Shown: positions 44,343-53,472 of the stretch, piece after piece
How the letters are laid out: every line of letters begins with the position of its first letter
How positions within the stretch are numbered: the first letter of the stretch is position 1
Assembly: GCF_016889425.1 (NCBI RefSeq)
Contig: NZ_CP069513.1
Location: 62,001 to 126,000 of the forward strand
DNA length: 64,000 nt
Direction of reading: 5' to 3'
Origin: Corynebacterium amycolatum
GTDB lineage: Bacteria > Actinomycetota > Actinomycetes > Mycobacteriales > Mycobacteriaceae
Position numbers and translations under genes: made by a program
Notes under the pieces: generated by a model
The model's input: the letters and a program-made list of their open reading frames with translations, nothing else
The model's database searches: none
Told to the model about the DNA's origin: nothing

Positions 44343-45481
44343 CAGATGCGCGGCAGCGGGTCGCCGACCAACATGTCCACCATGCGGGTGCCACCGAATC
44401 CGGTGACCAGCACCACGGAAGCGGCGGGATCGTCCTCGATGGAGCCGATATCACGAGCCTCGGAAGCCCCGGCTGCGTGGAGCGCACTGAGCGCTGCCTC
44501 GGATTGCTCAGCCGGGACAACGGCGACGAAGGTGCCTTCATTGGCGACGTAGAGCGGATCGATGCCGAGCATGTCACAGGCGCCACGGGTCATTTCACGG
44601 ACTGCAATGGATTCGTCGTCAAGCACGACACCAAAACCGGTGCCACGGGCGAGCTCGTTGGCGACCGTGCCGAGGCCGCCGCGGGTGGCATCGCGCATCC
44701 AGCGAGTGCCGGGTGCAGCTTCAAGTAGCGCTTCGACCAGACCGTTGACTGCGCGGGTATCGGTCTCGATAGGCGCGGCCAGAGCCAAGTCGCCGCGGGC
44801 GAGCATGACGGCCATGCCGTGATCGGCGATTGGACCGGAGACGAGGATGCGGTCTCCGGCCTCGATGTTTGTGTAGACAGATCCTTCCGTAGCGGCACCT
44901 GCGTAGTCGCCGCGGACCACGCCCACCCCGGCCGTGGTGATGTAGACCTGGTCACCTGCGCCCTTCGGCACAACCTTGGTGTCGCCGGCGACGATGCTCA
45001 CCCCTGCGGCATCGGCAGCGGTGCGCATACTCGCCACGATGCGACGGAGAGTCGCGATCTCCAGCCCCTCTTCCAGGATGAACGATGCGGTCAGCGCCAG
45101 CGGCCTGGCTCCGGCTACCGCCAGATCGTTGATCGTGCCGTTGACGGCCAAATCGCCGATGTTGCCGCCCGGGAACTCGATGGGATTGACCACGTAGGAG
45201 TCAGTGGACATTGCCAAACGCGCCCCGCCATGTGCAGAAGCTGTCGCAGCCTTGACGACGGCATCGGCAGCGAAGAGCCCGGAGTCGCCACCCTGCCCTA
45301 AAATTTCATTGCCATAGGCATCGAAAAAGACCTGTTCAACCAGAGCTGCGGATGCCTTTCCGCCGGAGCCGTGTTGCAGGGTGACGTAGTCGTCGAGAAG
45401 CCTGAACGGACGTGCCCGAACGCGACCAATATTGGTGTTTACCTTGGCTTCGTTGGTGTTCAGACGATTCTTCGGCTGCAT
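44339..45481 (-). CDS. hypE: Hydrogenase expression/formation protein HypE
   Basis: A 380-residue ATP-dependent enzyme of the AIR-synthase fold that dehydrates its C-terminal thiocarboxamide to thiocyanate, the source of the cyanide ligands. The protein ends PLPRIC, with the essential C-terminal cysteine. The start region VTLQHGSGGKAS, STDSYVVNP and DATRGGLGTV are typical. The ATG at 45481 is preferred over an upstream in-frame start at 45502. It diverges from hypC2. Confidence 0.96.
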   Translation of the reverse strand: MQPKNRLNTNEAKVNTNIGRVRARPFRLLDDYVTLQHGSGGKASAALVEQVFFDAYGNEILGQGGDSGLFAADAVVKAATASAHGGARLAMSTDSYVVNPIEFPGGNIGDLAVNGTINDLAVAGARPLALTASFILEEGLEIATLRRIVASMRTAADAAGVSIVAGDTKVVPKGAGDQVYITTAGVGVVRGDYAGAATEGSVYTNIEAGDRILVSGPIADHGMAVMLARGDLALAAPIETDTRAVNGLVEALLEAAPGTRWMRDATRGGLGTVANELARGTGFGVVLDDESIAVREMTRGACDMLGIDPLYVANEGTFVAVVPAEQSEAALSALHAAGASEARDIGSIEDDPAASVVLVTGFGGTRMVDMLVGDPLPRIC

Positions 45482-45604
45482 GCTCACTATCCCTAACTTC
45501 ACAGCTGCTGGCGGACAAAACTGCTTGCGTCACTCGTCCTTCGAAAACGAGGCTCGCTGCTCCTGATGGTAGTCTCGAAAAGTATTGCAAACGAGGAGAA
45601 GCGT

Positions 45605-45874
45605 ATGTGTCTTGGTGTCCCCGCCGTCATCACGGAAGTCCACGATGCTGCCCGTGCAACAGTGGAAATTGGTGGCGTCGCACGCATGATTTCCACCGAT
45701 TTACTTATTGACGAGAACCTCACCGCCGGTGATTGGGTTCTCGTACATGTCGGTTTCGCCATGAGCAAGATCGACGAGGAAGAGGCCAGGCTCTCGCTCC
45801 AGCAAATCAAACAGCTAGGTGGCGACGCTTACGAGGATGAGCTGGAATCCTTCTCATCGTCACAGATCAACTAA
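45605..45874 (+). CDS. hypC: HypC-family hydrogenase maturation chaperone (copy 2)
   Basis: An 89-residue HypC with Cys2 in the opening MCLGVPAVITEV and the typical AGDWVLVHVGFAMSKIDEEEA. GAGGAG lies six bases before the ATG at 45605. It is followed after 16 bases by hypD; HypC and HypD form the complex that assembles the iron unit, so this copy is likely the core chaperone, with hypC1 in an accessory role. Confidence 0.95.
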   Translation: MCLGVPAVITEVHDAARATVEIGGVARMISTDLLIDENLTAGDWVLVHVGFAMSKIDEEEARLSLQQIKQLGGDAYEDELESFSSSQIN

Positions 45875-45890
45875 GGGGCTGGACGGCACC

Positions 45891-47042
45891 ATGAAATACG
45901 TTGACGAATTCCGCGATCCCGCCGCTGCGAAGAAGCTGCTCGCACGCATTGAACGCGAGGCCACCAAGCTGGAAAAGCCCATCGCACTGATGGAAGTCTG
46001 TGGCGGGCACACGCACACCATTTACCGCTACGGCTTGGAAAACCTCCTGCCGGAGAACATCGAGCTGATTCACGGACCCGGCTGCCCCGTCTGTGTCATC
46101 CCCATGGGGCGCGTCGACGATGCCATCTGGCTGGCACAGCAGGAAGACGTCATTTTCACGACCTTCGGCGACATGATGCGCGTGCCGGGGTCCGAAACGT
46201 CGCTGATGCAGGCACGTGCGCGCGGCGCCGATGTACGCTTTGTCTACTCGCCTCTCGACGCGCTGAAAATTGCCACCGACAACCCCGATAAGCAGGTCGT
46301 TTTCTTCGCCGTCGGGTTCGAGACCACCGCCCCGTCGACTGCCGTGACCGTTGAGGCCGCACGCCGGCAGGGTGTGGAAAACTTCTCCGTGTTTTCCAAC
46401 CACGTACTTATCGAGCCGCCGCTGCGCGCCATCGTCAACGGCGGCGAAACCAAGGTTGATGGGTTTATCGGCCCAGGCCACGTGGCCACCACCACCGGCA
46501 CGGACGCTTTCGAGTTCCTGCCGCGCGAGTTCAATCTGCCAGTGGCGGTCACCGGTTTTGAGCCATTGGATGTACTCCAGGCCGTCGTCATGCTGCTAGA
46601 TCAATTCGTCAGCGGCGACGTTGCTGCCGGTAAGTCGCGGGTGGACAACCAGTACGCGCGCGTTGTGCGCTCCTCCGGCAACACCACCGCGCAGAAACTT
46701 ATGGACCGCGTCTTTTCCCTCCGCGACATCTTCGAGTGGCGCGGCCTCGGCTGGATTGAAAACTCCGGCCTCGGCATCTCTGAGGAATACGCAGCATTCG
46801 ATGCCGAGCGCCGTTTCCAGGTGCCGGGGCGCCGGATCCCAGACCCCGTGACCTGCGAATGCGGATCTGTGCTCACCGGCCACATCAAGCCGTGGCAATG
46901 CGCGGTCTTCGGCACCGCCTGCACCCCGGCGACCCCCATCGGCACCTGCATGGTCTCCCCCGAAGGCGCTTGTGCGGCGTACTACAACTTCGGCCGCATC
47001 GACCGGAAAGTCACCGAGAACCTGGCGAAATCCCGCCGCTAG
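45891..47042 (+). CDS. hypD: Hydrogenase formation protein HypD
   Basis: A 383-residue iron-sulfur scaffold for Fe(CN)2CO assembly. The conserved cysteine motifs are MEVCGGHTHT, HGPGCPVCVIP and the C-terminal cluster ligands in TCECGSVLTG, WQCAVFGTACTPATPIGTC and SPEGAC. Thiol-redox GFETTAPSTA also fits. The start is ATG 45891; an upstream frame to 45819 would run inside hypC2. The stop is directly adjacent to the convergent CitE-like gene. Confidence 0.96.
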   Translation: MKYVDEFRDPAAAKKLLARIEREATKLEKPIALMEVCGGHTHTIYRYGLENLLPENIELIHGPGCPVCVIPMGRVDDAIWLAQQEDVIFTTFGDMMRVPGSETSLMQARARGADVRFVYSPLDALKIATDNPDKQVVFFAVGFETTAPSTAVTVEAARRQGVENFSVFSNHVLIEPPLRAIVNGGETKVDGFIGPGHVATTTGTDAFEFLPREFNLPVAVTGFEPLDVLQAVVMLLDQFVSGDVAAGKSRVDNQYARVVRSSGNTTAQKLMDRVFSLRDIFEWRGLGWIENSGLGISEEYAAFDAERRFQVPGRRIPDPVTCECGSVLTGHIKPWQCAVFGTACTPATPIGTCMVSPEGACAAYYNFGRIDRKVTENLAKSRR

Positions 47043-47906
47043 TTACTCCGTAATTCCCGCACGCGCGAGCGCTGCCACCGCCTGCTTTACGACGGGCGCG
47101 TCAATCATCTCGCCATCGAGCTGGAAGGCGCCAGTGTGCGTACCTGCGTGATCGACAATCTTCCGGGCGCGGGCGAGCGTTGCTTCCGACGGCTTATATG
47201 CCTTGCGCACCGGCGGCACCATCGCCGGGTGGATGCAGGCCGTAGCCAAGAAACCACAGCCCACGGCATCGAGAGCCTCTAGGTACTGGCCGCGCTCATC
47301 GCGAAAGTCAGTATGAACGGCATCAATGGCGGCAATACCCGCTGCAGCTGCATGCACCTGAACGAGTGCACGAGCCAATCGCTGCGGATCGCGGTAGTGG
47401 CGACGAGGGTTTTCATCCACACTCTGACGCGAGGACGCCCCACCGAGTTCGGCGGTCAGGTCTTCGGCACCCCAGAACAGCCCCACAACGTCCTGGTGCG
47501 TGGCAATCTGCTGGATATTAATCATGGCCTGCGGGGTTTCAATCATCGCGATGATCTTCAACCCTTCGAGCTCTGCGGGAATGGAGTCTCGAATCTTGGG
47601 CACCATGACGATGTCGTAGTCACATGTACGGGCAAAGGCGACATCCTCCGCGAAGGTCGGAGTCCCAGGACCGGTAATCCGAAGAATAGTCACCTCCGGG
47701 TCGAGCGGATTGTTGATGATGTTCGCACGTGCCTGCTCGTGATTGTCAACGGCAGCGCCGTCCTCCAGGTCAATAATGACCATGTCCGATCGTTCAGCAG
47801 CTTTCTGGAAACGTTCCGGACGGTCAGCCGGGGCGAAGAGTAGCGCCGGGCCAGAGGGAAGCCAAGGGAAGGTCTGTTCACCATCGAGGGAGCTAAAGCC
47901 TGTCAT
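47043..47906 (-). CDS. CitE-like HpcH/HpaI-family lyase (copy 1)
   Basis: A 287-residue TIM-barrel lyase of the CitE beta-subunit-like family. Landmarks are LLFAPADRPERFQKAAERSD, MVIIDLEDGAA, VGLFWGAEDLTAELGG and ATACIHPAMVPPVRKAYKPS. It is paralogous to the copy at 52587 (the two share long identical motifs). A strong terminator separates it from the leftward catabolic operon, so it probably has its own promoter. Substrate unknown; likely an acyl-CoA lyase of the citramalyl/malyl-CoA type. Confidence 0.88.
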   Translation of the reverse strand: MTGFSSLDGEQTFPWLPSGPALLFAPADRPERFQKAAERSDMVIIDLEDGAAVDNHEQARANIINNPLDPEVTILRITGPGTPTFAEDVAFARTCDYDIVMVPKIRDSIPAELEGLKIIAMIETPQAMINIQQIATHQDVVGLFWGAEDLTAELGGASSRQSVDENPRRHYRDPQRLARALVQVHAAAAGIAAIDAVHTDFRDERGQYLEALDAVGCGFLATACIHPAMVPPVRKAYKPSEATLARARKIVDHAGTHTGAFQLDGEMIDAPVVKQAVAALARAGITE

Positions 47907-47964
47907 AGCTCCTAACCTAATTGAAAACTCGAATCACCTTCGCGCAGGCTCTCCCAGGAGACAA

Positions 47965-48011
47965 CAAAACCCGCGTTGTGGGGTCCATAGAGTGGAAACC
48001 ACAACGCGGGT
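47965..48011 (-). terminator. Terminator of the catabolic operon
   Basis: Fifteen-base arms AAACCCGCGTTGTGG (47965-47979) and CCACAACGCGGGTTT (47997-48011) are perfectly complementary around a 17-base loop. A T-rich tail (TTGTTG) follows on the minus strand. It lies 24 bases after the thiolase stop. Confidence 0.92.
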
Positions 48012-48035
48012 TTACTGAGTTTTTAACCTATGCGA

Positions 48036-49244
48036 TTAGTCGCGGTACAGCAGCAGCGCGTCGCCCTGGCCGCCGCCACCACACAGGGACACACCAGCGC
48101 GACCCGAACCGCGACGGTTCAGCTCCATTGCAGCGGTCAGAGTCAGGCGGGCACCGGAGCAGCCAATCGGGTGGCCGAGGGCAATCGCGCCACCGTGGAT
48201 GTTGGTCTTTTCCAGCGGGTAGTCCAGCTCACGCAGGGACTTGACGGCCACCGCACCAAATGCCTCGTTGATCTCGATGAAGTCAAGCTCCTGCGCGTCC
48301 CACTCAGCGCGACGCAGAGCCTCCTTCAAAGAGTCCGCCGGCTGAGCGTGCAGGGAGTTATCCGGACCTGCGGTCTGGCCGGCCTTGCCCACAACTGCGA
48401 GGTAGTCCAGGCCGTGCTTCTCTGCGTAGGCACGCGATGCCAGCACAACTGCTGCGGCACCGTCGGAAATCGGCGAGGAGTTACCGGCAGTGATGGTGCC
48501 GTTTTCCTTCAGGAAGACCGGACGCAGCTTAGCCAGGGTCTCCACAGTGGTCTCCGGGCGAATGCCCTGGTCGGTGTCGACAACTACCGGGTCACCCTTG
48601 CGCTGCGGAATCTCGATTGGAGCGATTTCCTGCGCGAAAATGCCGTCTTCCTGCGCCTTGGCTGCACGCTGGTGAGAAGCGGCCGCAACTTCGTCCTGCT
48701 GCTCGCGGCTAATGCCGAGGTCGCTGTTCGGACCGTCGGTAAGCGTACCCATGGACACACCATCGAAGGAGTCGACCAGACCGTCGCGCTCCAAGGTGTC
48801 CTCCAGCTTCAGCGCACCGAAGGACTTGCCCTGACGAACACCGCGTGCAACGTGCGGAGCGTGCGTCATGGACTCCTGACCACCTGCAACAACAACGTCT
48901 GCATCACCGAGACGAATCAGGCGAGCAGCGTGAATGACAGCGTTTAGGCCCGAGAGGCAGACTTTGTTAACGATCTCAGCGGTCGTATTCCATGGCAGAC
49001 CTGCCTTAATGGCGACCTGTCGGGCCGGGTTCTGGCCAGCGCCTGCGAGAATCACCTGGCCCAGAACGACGTGCTGAACCTCTTCCGGGGCAACGCCGGA
49101 ACGCTGGACAGCGTGCTTGACAGCATGTGCGCCGAGTTCGACGGAAGTAAGCGGTGCCAGCTGGCCGAGCAGCTTGCCCTGCGGGGTGCGGGCACCGGCG
49201 AGGATAACGACATCATTCGGGCTGGGAGCTGGAAGGTTACTCAT
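48036..49244 (-). CDS. Acetyl-CoA acetyltransferase (thiolase)
   Basis: A 402-residue thiolase. The acyl-carrying cysteine is in VNKVCLSGLNAV, and the conserved NEAFGAVAVKS, GHPIGCSGAR and CGGGGQGDALL segments carry the other catalytic residues. It should split acetoacetyl-CoA from the CoA transferase into two acetyl-CoA, finishing leucine breakdown. It is 58 bases downstream of scoB and the last gene before the terminator. Confidence 0.93.
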   Translation of the reverse strand: MSNLPAPSPNDVVILAGARTPQGKLLGQLAPLTSVELGAHAVKHAVQRSGVAPEEVQHVVLGQVILAGAGQNPARQVAIKAGLPWNTTAEIVNKVCLSGLNAVIHAARLIRLGDADVVVAGGQESMTHAPHVARGVRQGKSFGALKLEDTLERDGLVDSFDGVSMGTLTDGPNSDLGISREQQDEVAAASHQRAAKAQEDGIFAQEIAPIEIPQRKGDPVVVDTDQGIRPETTVETLAKLRPVFLKENGTITAGNSSPISDGAAAVVLASRAYAEKHGLDYLAVVGKAGQTAGPDNSLHAQPADSLKEALRRAEWDAQELDFIEINEAFGAVAVKSLRELDYPLEKTNIHGGAIALGHPIGCSGARLTLTAAMELNRRGSGRAGVSLCGGGGQGDALLLYRD

Positions 49245-49302
49245 GGATGGATTCTCCTAAGTCAAATCTGATGAGTGTGGACTGACCATGATTGCTGCGT
49301 AT

Positions 49303-49971
49303 TTAATTCTCGAGGTCAACCACGTATGCGGCTTCGGTGTTGGCCTCGATATCGGCTAGCGTCACCCCAGGTGCCAGCCTGCGTAACACCAGGTGATCAT
49401 CAGCGACATCGAAGCTTCCCAGGTTGCTAATAATCCTTTTCACTACTTTTGCACCTGTGAGGGGCAGTTCGCAGGCTTTTACCAATTTTGGTTTGCCATC
49501 TTTGGAAACGTGATCGGTCAAAACCACCACTCGAGGGGTACCAGCGACTAAGTCCATCGCGCCGCCCATGCCCTTGACCATCTTTCCTGGAATCATCCAG
49601 TTGGCCAGGCCACCGCACTGGCTAACCTCCATTGCACCCAACACGGCCATTTTCACAGCACCGCCGCGAATCATGCCGAAGCTGGTGGCGGAGTCGAAGA
49701 TTGCCGCGCCCGGCACCAATGTCACGGTCTGCTTGCCCGCATTGATAAGGTCGGCGTCCTCTTCACCTTCATATGGGAAGGCGCCCATTCCCAGAATTCC
49801 GTTTTCACTCTGCAGCAGAACACGCACACCTTCGGGAATATGGTTTGCCACCAGTGTCGGAATGCCGATACCCAGATTCACATAGTCGCCATCGCGCAGC
49901 TCTTCGGCGGCCTGCTGTGCCATCTCGTCACGGCTCCAGCCCTTGTCCATAATTGTCTTCGCAGGTGCCAT
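49303..49971 (-). CDS. scoB: 3-oxoacid CoA-transferase, beta subunit
   Basis: A 222-residue subunit of the heteromeric class I CoA transferase. The catalytic glutamate is in [25 protein letters not shown] and the late [12 protein letters not shown] are family hallmarks. With the A subunit directly upstream (stop and start adjacent) it would move CoA from succinyl-CoA to acetoacetate. It corresponds to Rv2503c. Confidence 0.93.
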   Translation of the reverse strand: MAPAKTIMDKGWSRDEMAQQAAEELRDGDYVNLGIGIPTLVANHIPEGVRVLLQSENGILGMGAFPYEGEEDADLINAGKQTVTLVPGAAIFDSATSFGMIRGGAVKMAVLGAMEVSQCGGLANWMIPGKMVKGMGGAMDLVAGTPRVVVLTDHVSKDGKPKLVKACELPLTGAKVVKRIISNLGSFDVADDHLVLRRLAPGVTLADIEANTEAAYVVDLEN

Positions 49972-50724
49972 TTAAATCTCCTCCCCTGCTGCCGCGTCAC
50001 CGGCATCGTGGCTGGAATCGGTATTGCGTGGCCGAGTTGTGCGCTTTTCAATGAGCTTCTCACGGCCGTCACCGCGGACGATGTGCTGGATATACACACC
50101 CGGAGTCATCACCAGATCCGGGTCGATCTCACCGCGGCCAAGCAAGTGCTCCACCTCCGCAACGGTCACCCTGCCGGATGCTGCGCACAGCGGGTTGAAG
50201 TTCTGCGCGGTCCGGCGATAGACAAGGTTGCCCTCGATATCGCCGTGGTAGGCGTGCACCAGGCCAATGTCAGCAACGATGCCACGCTCCTGCACGTAGG
50301 TCTGCCCGTCGAAGTCGGCGTGGGGCTTGCCCTCTGCAACGAGCGTGCCGACGCCGGTTGCGGTGTAGAACGCGGGAATACCTGCGCCCCCTGCGCGAAG
50401 CCGCTCAGCCAGAGTTCCCTGAGGGGTGAACTCCACCTCGATTTCTCCTTCGAGGTACTGGCGGGCAAACTCCTTGTTCTCGCCGACGTAGGAGGCCACT
50501 ACCTTTGCCACCTGTTTGTTCTCCAACAGAATGCCGAGTCCAGTACCGTCAATGCCCATGTTGTTGGACACGATGGTGAGGTCTTTTGCCCCGGAGTCGC
50601 GCACGCCTTCGATGAGGGTATATGGCACACCACACAGGCCAAAGCCGCCAACTGCCAGGGTCATTCCATCAGTGACAAGGCCTGCGACAAGCTCTCGGCC
50701 GGTCTGATCAGTTGTTTTTGACAT
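49972..50724 (-). CDS. scoA: 3-oxoacid CoA-transferase, alpha subunit
   Basis: A 250-residue alpha subunit. VGGFGLCGVPYTLI and LTIVSNNMGIDGTGLG are the family's signature segments. The C-terminal 25 residues are charged and extend beyond the usual end. The start is ATG 50724, four bases after the stop of the ligase gene; an upstream frame to 50763 would overlap it. It corresponds to Rv2504c. Confidence 0.93.
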   Translation of the reverse strand: MSKTTDQTGRELVAGLVTDGMTLAVGGFGLCGVPYTLIEGVRDSGAKDLTIVSNNMGIDGTGLGILLENKQVAKVVASYVGENKEFARQYLEGEIEVEFTPQGTLAERLRAGGAGIPAFYTATGVGTLVAEGKPHADFDGQTYVQERGIVADIGLVHAYHGDIEGNLVYRRTAQNFNPLCAASGRVTVAEVEHLLGRGEIDPDLVMTPGVYIQHIVRGDGREKLIEKRTTRPRNTDSSHDAGDAAAGEEI

Positions 50725-50728
50725 TGTT

Positions 50729-52483
50729 CTACACCCAGCCCAGGATTCGCGGAGCCATCTCACGCATCTCGACCTTGCGGACCTTGCCCGACGCGGTCAT
50801 CGGGAACTCTTCGACGACGTGGACGTAGCGCGGAATCTTGTGACGCGACAGCTTGCCGTGGGCAAAGGCCGCCACATCGTCAGCGGTGAGGTCTTCCACA
50901 TCGTCGTGCAGAATTACCCATGCCATGATCTCTTCGCCGTACTTGTCATCCGGCACACCGATGACCTGCGCATCGACGACAGCCGGGTGGGTGAACAGGA
51001 ACTCTTCAATTTCGCGCGGGTAGATGTTCTCACCGCCACGGATGAGCATGTCCTTAATACGTCCGGTGATGGACAGGTAGCCCTCGTCGTCAAGCACACC
51101 CAAGTCGCCGGTGTGCATCCAGCCGTCGGCGTCGATGGCCTCGGCGGTTTTTTCCGGGTGTTCCCAGTACTCCTTCATAACGGAGTATCCGCGAACGACA
51201 ACCTCGCCCTGTTCGCCTCGCGGCAGCGTCTCACCCGTTTCTTCACAAATGATGCGGGCTTCCAAGTGCGGCATGATTTGGCCGACGGTGTTGACGCGCT
51301 TTTCCAGCGGAGAATCCGCGCGGGTCTGGAAGGACACCGGCGAGGTCTCCGTCATGCCGTAACAGATGGCAATCTCGTGCATATTGAGTTTGTCCATCAC
51401 ATCACGCATGGTCTTCGACGGGCACGAGGTACCTGCCATCACACCTGTGCGCAGCAGCGACAGGTCGTAAGGGGATCCGTATTCCTCCTGATCATGAGCT
51501 TCTTCAAGCTCATTGATGAACATCGTCGGCACGCCGTAGAGGCTGGTGGCCTTGGCCGAGTGCACAGCCTTGAGTGTTTCACGCGCCTTAAACGACGGGG
51601 CCGGGATGACAATAGCGGCACCGTGGGTGAAGGCGGCGAAGGTGCCAATCACCATGCCGAAGGTGTGGAAGAACGGCACCGGCACACAGATGCGGTCGGT
51701 CTCGGTGTAGCCCAACAGCTCACCGATGAAGTATCCATTGTTCAGCAGGTTGCGGTGCGTTAGCGTAGCGCCCTTGGGAAAGCCTGTCGTGCCCGAGGTG
51801 AACTGGATGTTGATTGGATCATCCGGTTTCAGCTGGGAGGTGTACTCGCTCAGGTCGTCGATCTCGCTGTGCATGTGCTCGTACCATTCGGACGAACCGA
51901 AGTAGATGACCTTGTCCAGGCGCACACCGCGCTGCTTGGAGGCCTCGATCAGCATGGTTCGGTAATCGGAGTCCTTGTAGCGGCGAGCGGCAAACACCAT
52001 ACGCACACCTGCCTTTTCCAGCACGTAGTTCAGCTCGTGCTGGCGGTAAGCCGGGTTGATGTTGACCAGCACCAAGCCGATGTGGTGGCAGGCGTACTGC
52101 ACCACGGTCCACTCCCATCGGTTGGTAGACCAAATGCCGATGCGGTCTCCTGGACGGTAGCCCTCCCGGATGAAAGCGCTGGCCAGGCGCAAAACTCGGT
52201 TGTAGAAACGCTCAAAGGTAAAGGAGACATCCGCGTAGACGTCAACGACGGCGTCGCGGGAAGGGAATTTCTCCACAATCGCACGCAGGTTCTCACCGAG
52301 GGTCTCATCGCGAAGTGGAGCGGCACCTTGCTCGACACCGGCGCCGAACACGTGGCTCATCTTGTTGCCATCGGCATCGACAACATCCTTGCCGTATGGC
52401 GCCGGCACAGTGGTGAAGCCCTCCGGCAGCTTCGAAGGATCAGCAGTGCGCTGTTCTGCGTGGTTCTTCAATGTCGCGGTCAT
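50729..52483 (-). CDS. AMP-forming acyl-CoA synthetase, FadD35-like
   Basis: A 584-residue adenylate-forming enzyme. Motifs are the phosphate loop FTSGTTGFPKGATLTHRN, YGMTETSPV, the hinge GWMHTGDLG followed by GRIKDMLIRGGENIYPREIE, and the catalytic Lys in TASGKVRKVEM. Its place (Rv2505c, fadD35) suggests activation of a short or branched acid feeding the pathway; the substrate is not known. Confidence 0.92.
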   Translation of the reverse strand: MTATLKNHAEQRTADPSKLPEGFTTVPAPYGKDVVDADGNKMSHVFGAGVEQGAAPLRDETLGENLRAIVEKFPSRDAVVDVYADVSFTFERFYNRVLRLASAFIREGYRPGDRIGIWSTNRWEWTVVQYACHHIGLVLVNINPAYRQHELNYVLEKAGVRMVFAARRYKDSDYRTMLIEASKQRGVRLDKVIYFGSSEWYEHMHSEIDDLSEYTSQLKPDDPINIQFTSGTTGFPKGATLTHRNLLNNGYFIGELLGYTETDRICVPVPFFHTFGMVIGTFAAFTHGAAIVIPAPSFKARETLKAVHSAKATSLYGVPTMFINELEEAHDQEEYGSPYDLSLLRTGVMAGTSCPSKTMRDVMDKLNMHEIAICYGMTETSPVSFQTRADSPLEKRVNTVGQIMPHLEARIICEETGETLPRGEQGEVVVRGYSVMKEYWEHPEKTAEAIDADGWMHTGDLGVLDDEGYLSITGRIKDMLIRGGENIYPREIEEFLFTHPAVVDAQVIGVPDDKYGEEIMAWVILHDDVEDLTADDVAAFAHGKLSRHKIPRYVHVVEEFPMTASGKVRKVEMREMAPRILGWV

Positions 52484-52507
52484 GGGGAGTTCTCCTTGGT
52501 TTAAGTG

Positions 52508-52526
52508 ACTCCGCAGAGTGCGGAGT
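52508..52526. promoter_or_regulatory. Inverted repeat upstream of the FadD35-like gene
   Basis: ACTCCGCA and TGCGGAGT are perfect eight-base arms around GAG. The repeat lies 25 bases upstream of the ligase ATG inside a 103-base gap of the operon. It could be an operator of an internal promoter or an RNA hairpin. Confidence 0.4.
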
Positions 52527-52586
52527 GTGTGAGAGGAAAATGTGTTCTTTAGGGGGATAAATCAGTGGTCGTTACCGGCCGTGGGA

Positions 52587-53465
52587 CTAACCGGTTACGG
52601 CAGCTCGCCGAGCAATGGCTTCTGCTTGACGGAAGAGCGGCGCATCCACCATCTGGCCGCCAAAGCTGAAGGCGCCGGTGTTCTCTTCCGCTTCCGCCAA
52701 GAGCCGACGCGCCCAGTCAATCTCCTCGTCGCTGGGGCGGTAAGCCTGGCGGATTGTCGGGACCTGACCGGGGTGGATACAGACGGTGGCGGCAAATCCC
52801 AACGCAGCGGCATCTGCGGCCTCCGCAGCTAGCCCATTCGCGTCGGAGATATTGACGTAGATGGAATCCAGACTGGCCTTACCGTGCGCCGCTGCAGCCA
52901 GGTGAACGTGGCTGCGGGTATGTACCGCCACACTGCGGTAGCTACCCGCATGGATACGGCCCGGCACGAGTGCAGCCTCTGCTTCGCTAAAGCGTGATGA
53001 CGTTCCCGCCAATCCCGCCACCAGGTCCTCTGCGCCCCAGAACAGTGCAACGACACCATCGGCCCGTGCCAGCTCTTCGGCGCGCATGACCCCAAGCGGA
53101 GTTTCAATAAGGGCAATGACCTGGGTCTTCTCCCCCAGTGCCGCTACCAACTCATCCACTTGCTGAGCCGATGAAGCCTTGGGCAGCATCACCTGGCGGA
53201 AAGCGGTGCCACGCAGCATGTCAATATCCGCTGCGTAGTCCTCAACCTCCGGTGGATTGACACGCACAATCGTGCGGGCCGGGTCGAGGTCACAGGAGGC
53301 GATAGCCTCGCGGGCGGCCTCACGGTTTTCTGCGCGACAGCCGTCCTCCAGGTCCAGAATCACCATGTCGGCACGGTCAGCAGCTTTAGCGAATCGTTCC
53401 GGCCTGTCTGCCGGCGCAAACAGAATTGCAGGGCCCAGCGGCTGCCAGGAGTTATGCGTAGACAT
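52587..53465 (-). CDS. CitE-like lyase (copy 2), Rv2498c-like
   Basis: A 292-residue CitE-family lyase. Motifs are ILFAPADRPERFAKAADRAD, MVILDLEDGCRAEN, ALFWGAEDLVAGLAG and TVCIHPGQVPTIRQAYRPS. The M. tuberculosis homologue Rv2498c cleaves citramalyl-CoA (itaconate route) and 3-hydroxy-3-methylglutaryl-CoA (leucine route). The start is ATG 53465; a longer frame to 53663 would overlap the MaoC gene. It sits between the hydratase and the ligase genes as in that species. Confidence 0.9.
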   Translation of the reverse strand: MSTHNSWQPLGPAILFAPADRPERFAKAADRADMVILDLEDGCRAENREAAREAIASCDLDPARTIVRVNPPEVEDYAADIDMLRGTAFRQVMLPKASSAQQVDELVAALGEKTQVIALIETPLGVMRAEELARADGVVALFWGAEDLVAGLAGTSSRFSEAEAALVPGRIHAGSYRSVAVHTRSHVHLAAAAHGKASLDSIYVNISDANGLAAEAADAAALGFAATVCIHPGQVPTIRQAYRPSDEEIDWARRLLAEAEENTGAFSFGGQMVDAPLFRQAEAIARRAAVTG

Positions 53466-53472
53466 GAGCCAC

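Noticed and set aside
33475..47042. Hydrogenase island as a mobile element
   Set aside because: No integrase, transposase, direct terminal repeats or tRNA target are visible at either border, so I only note it as a possible gain.
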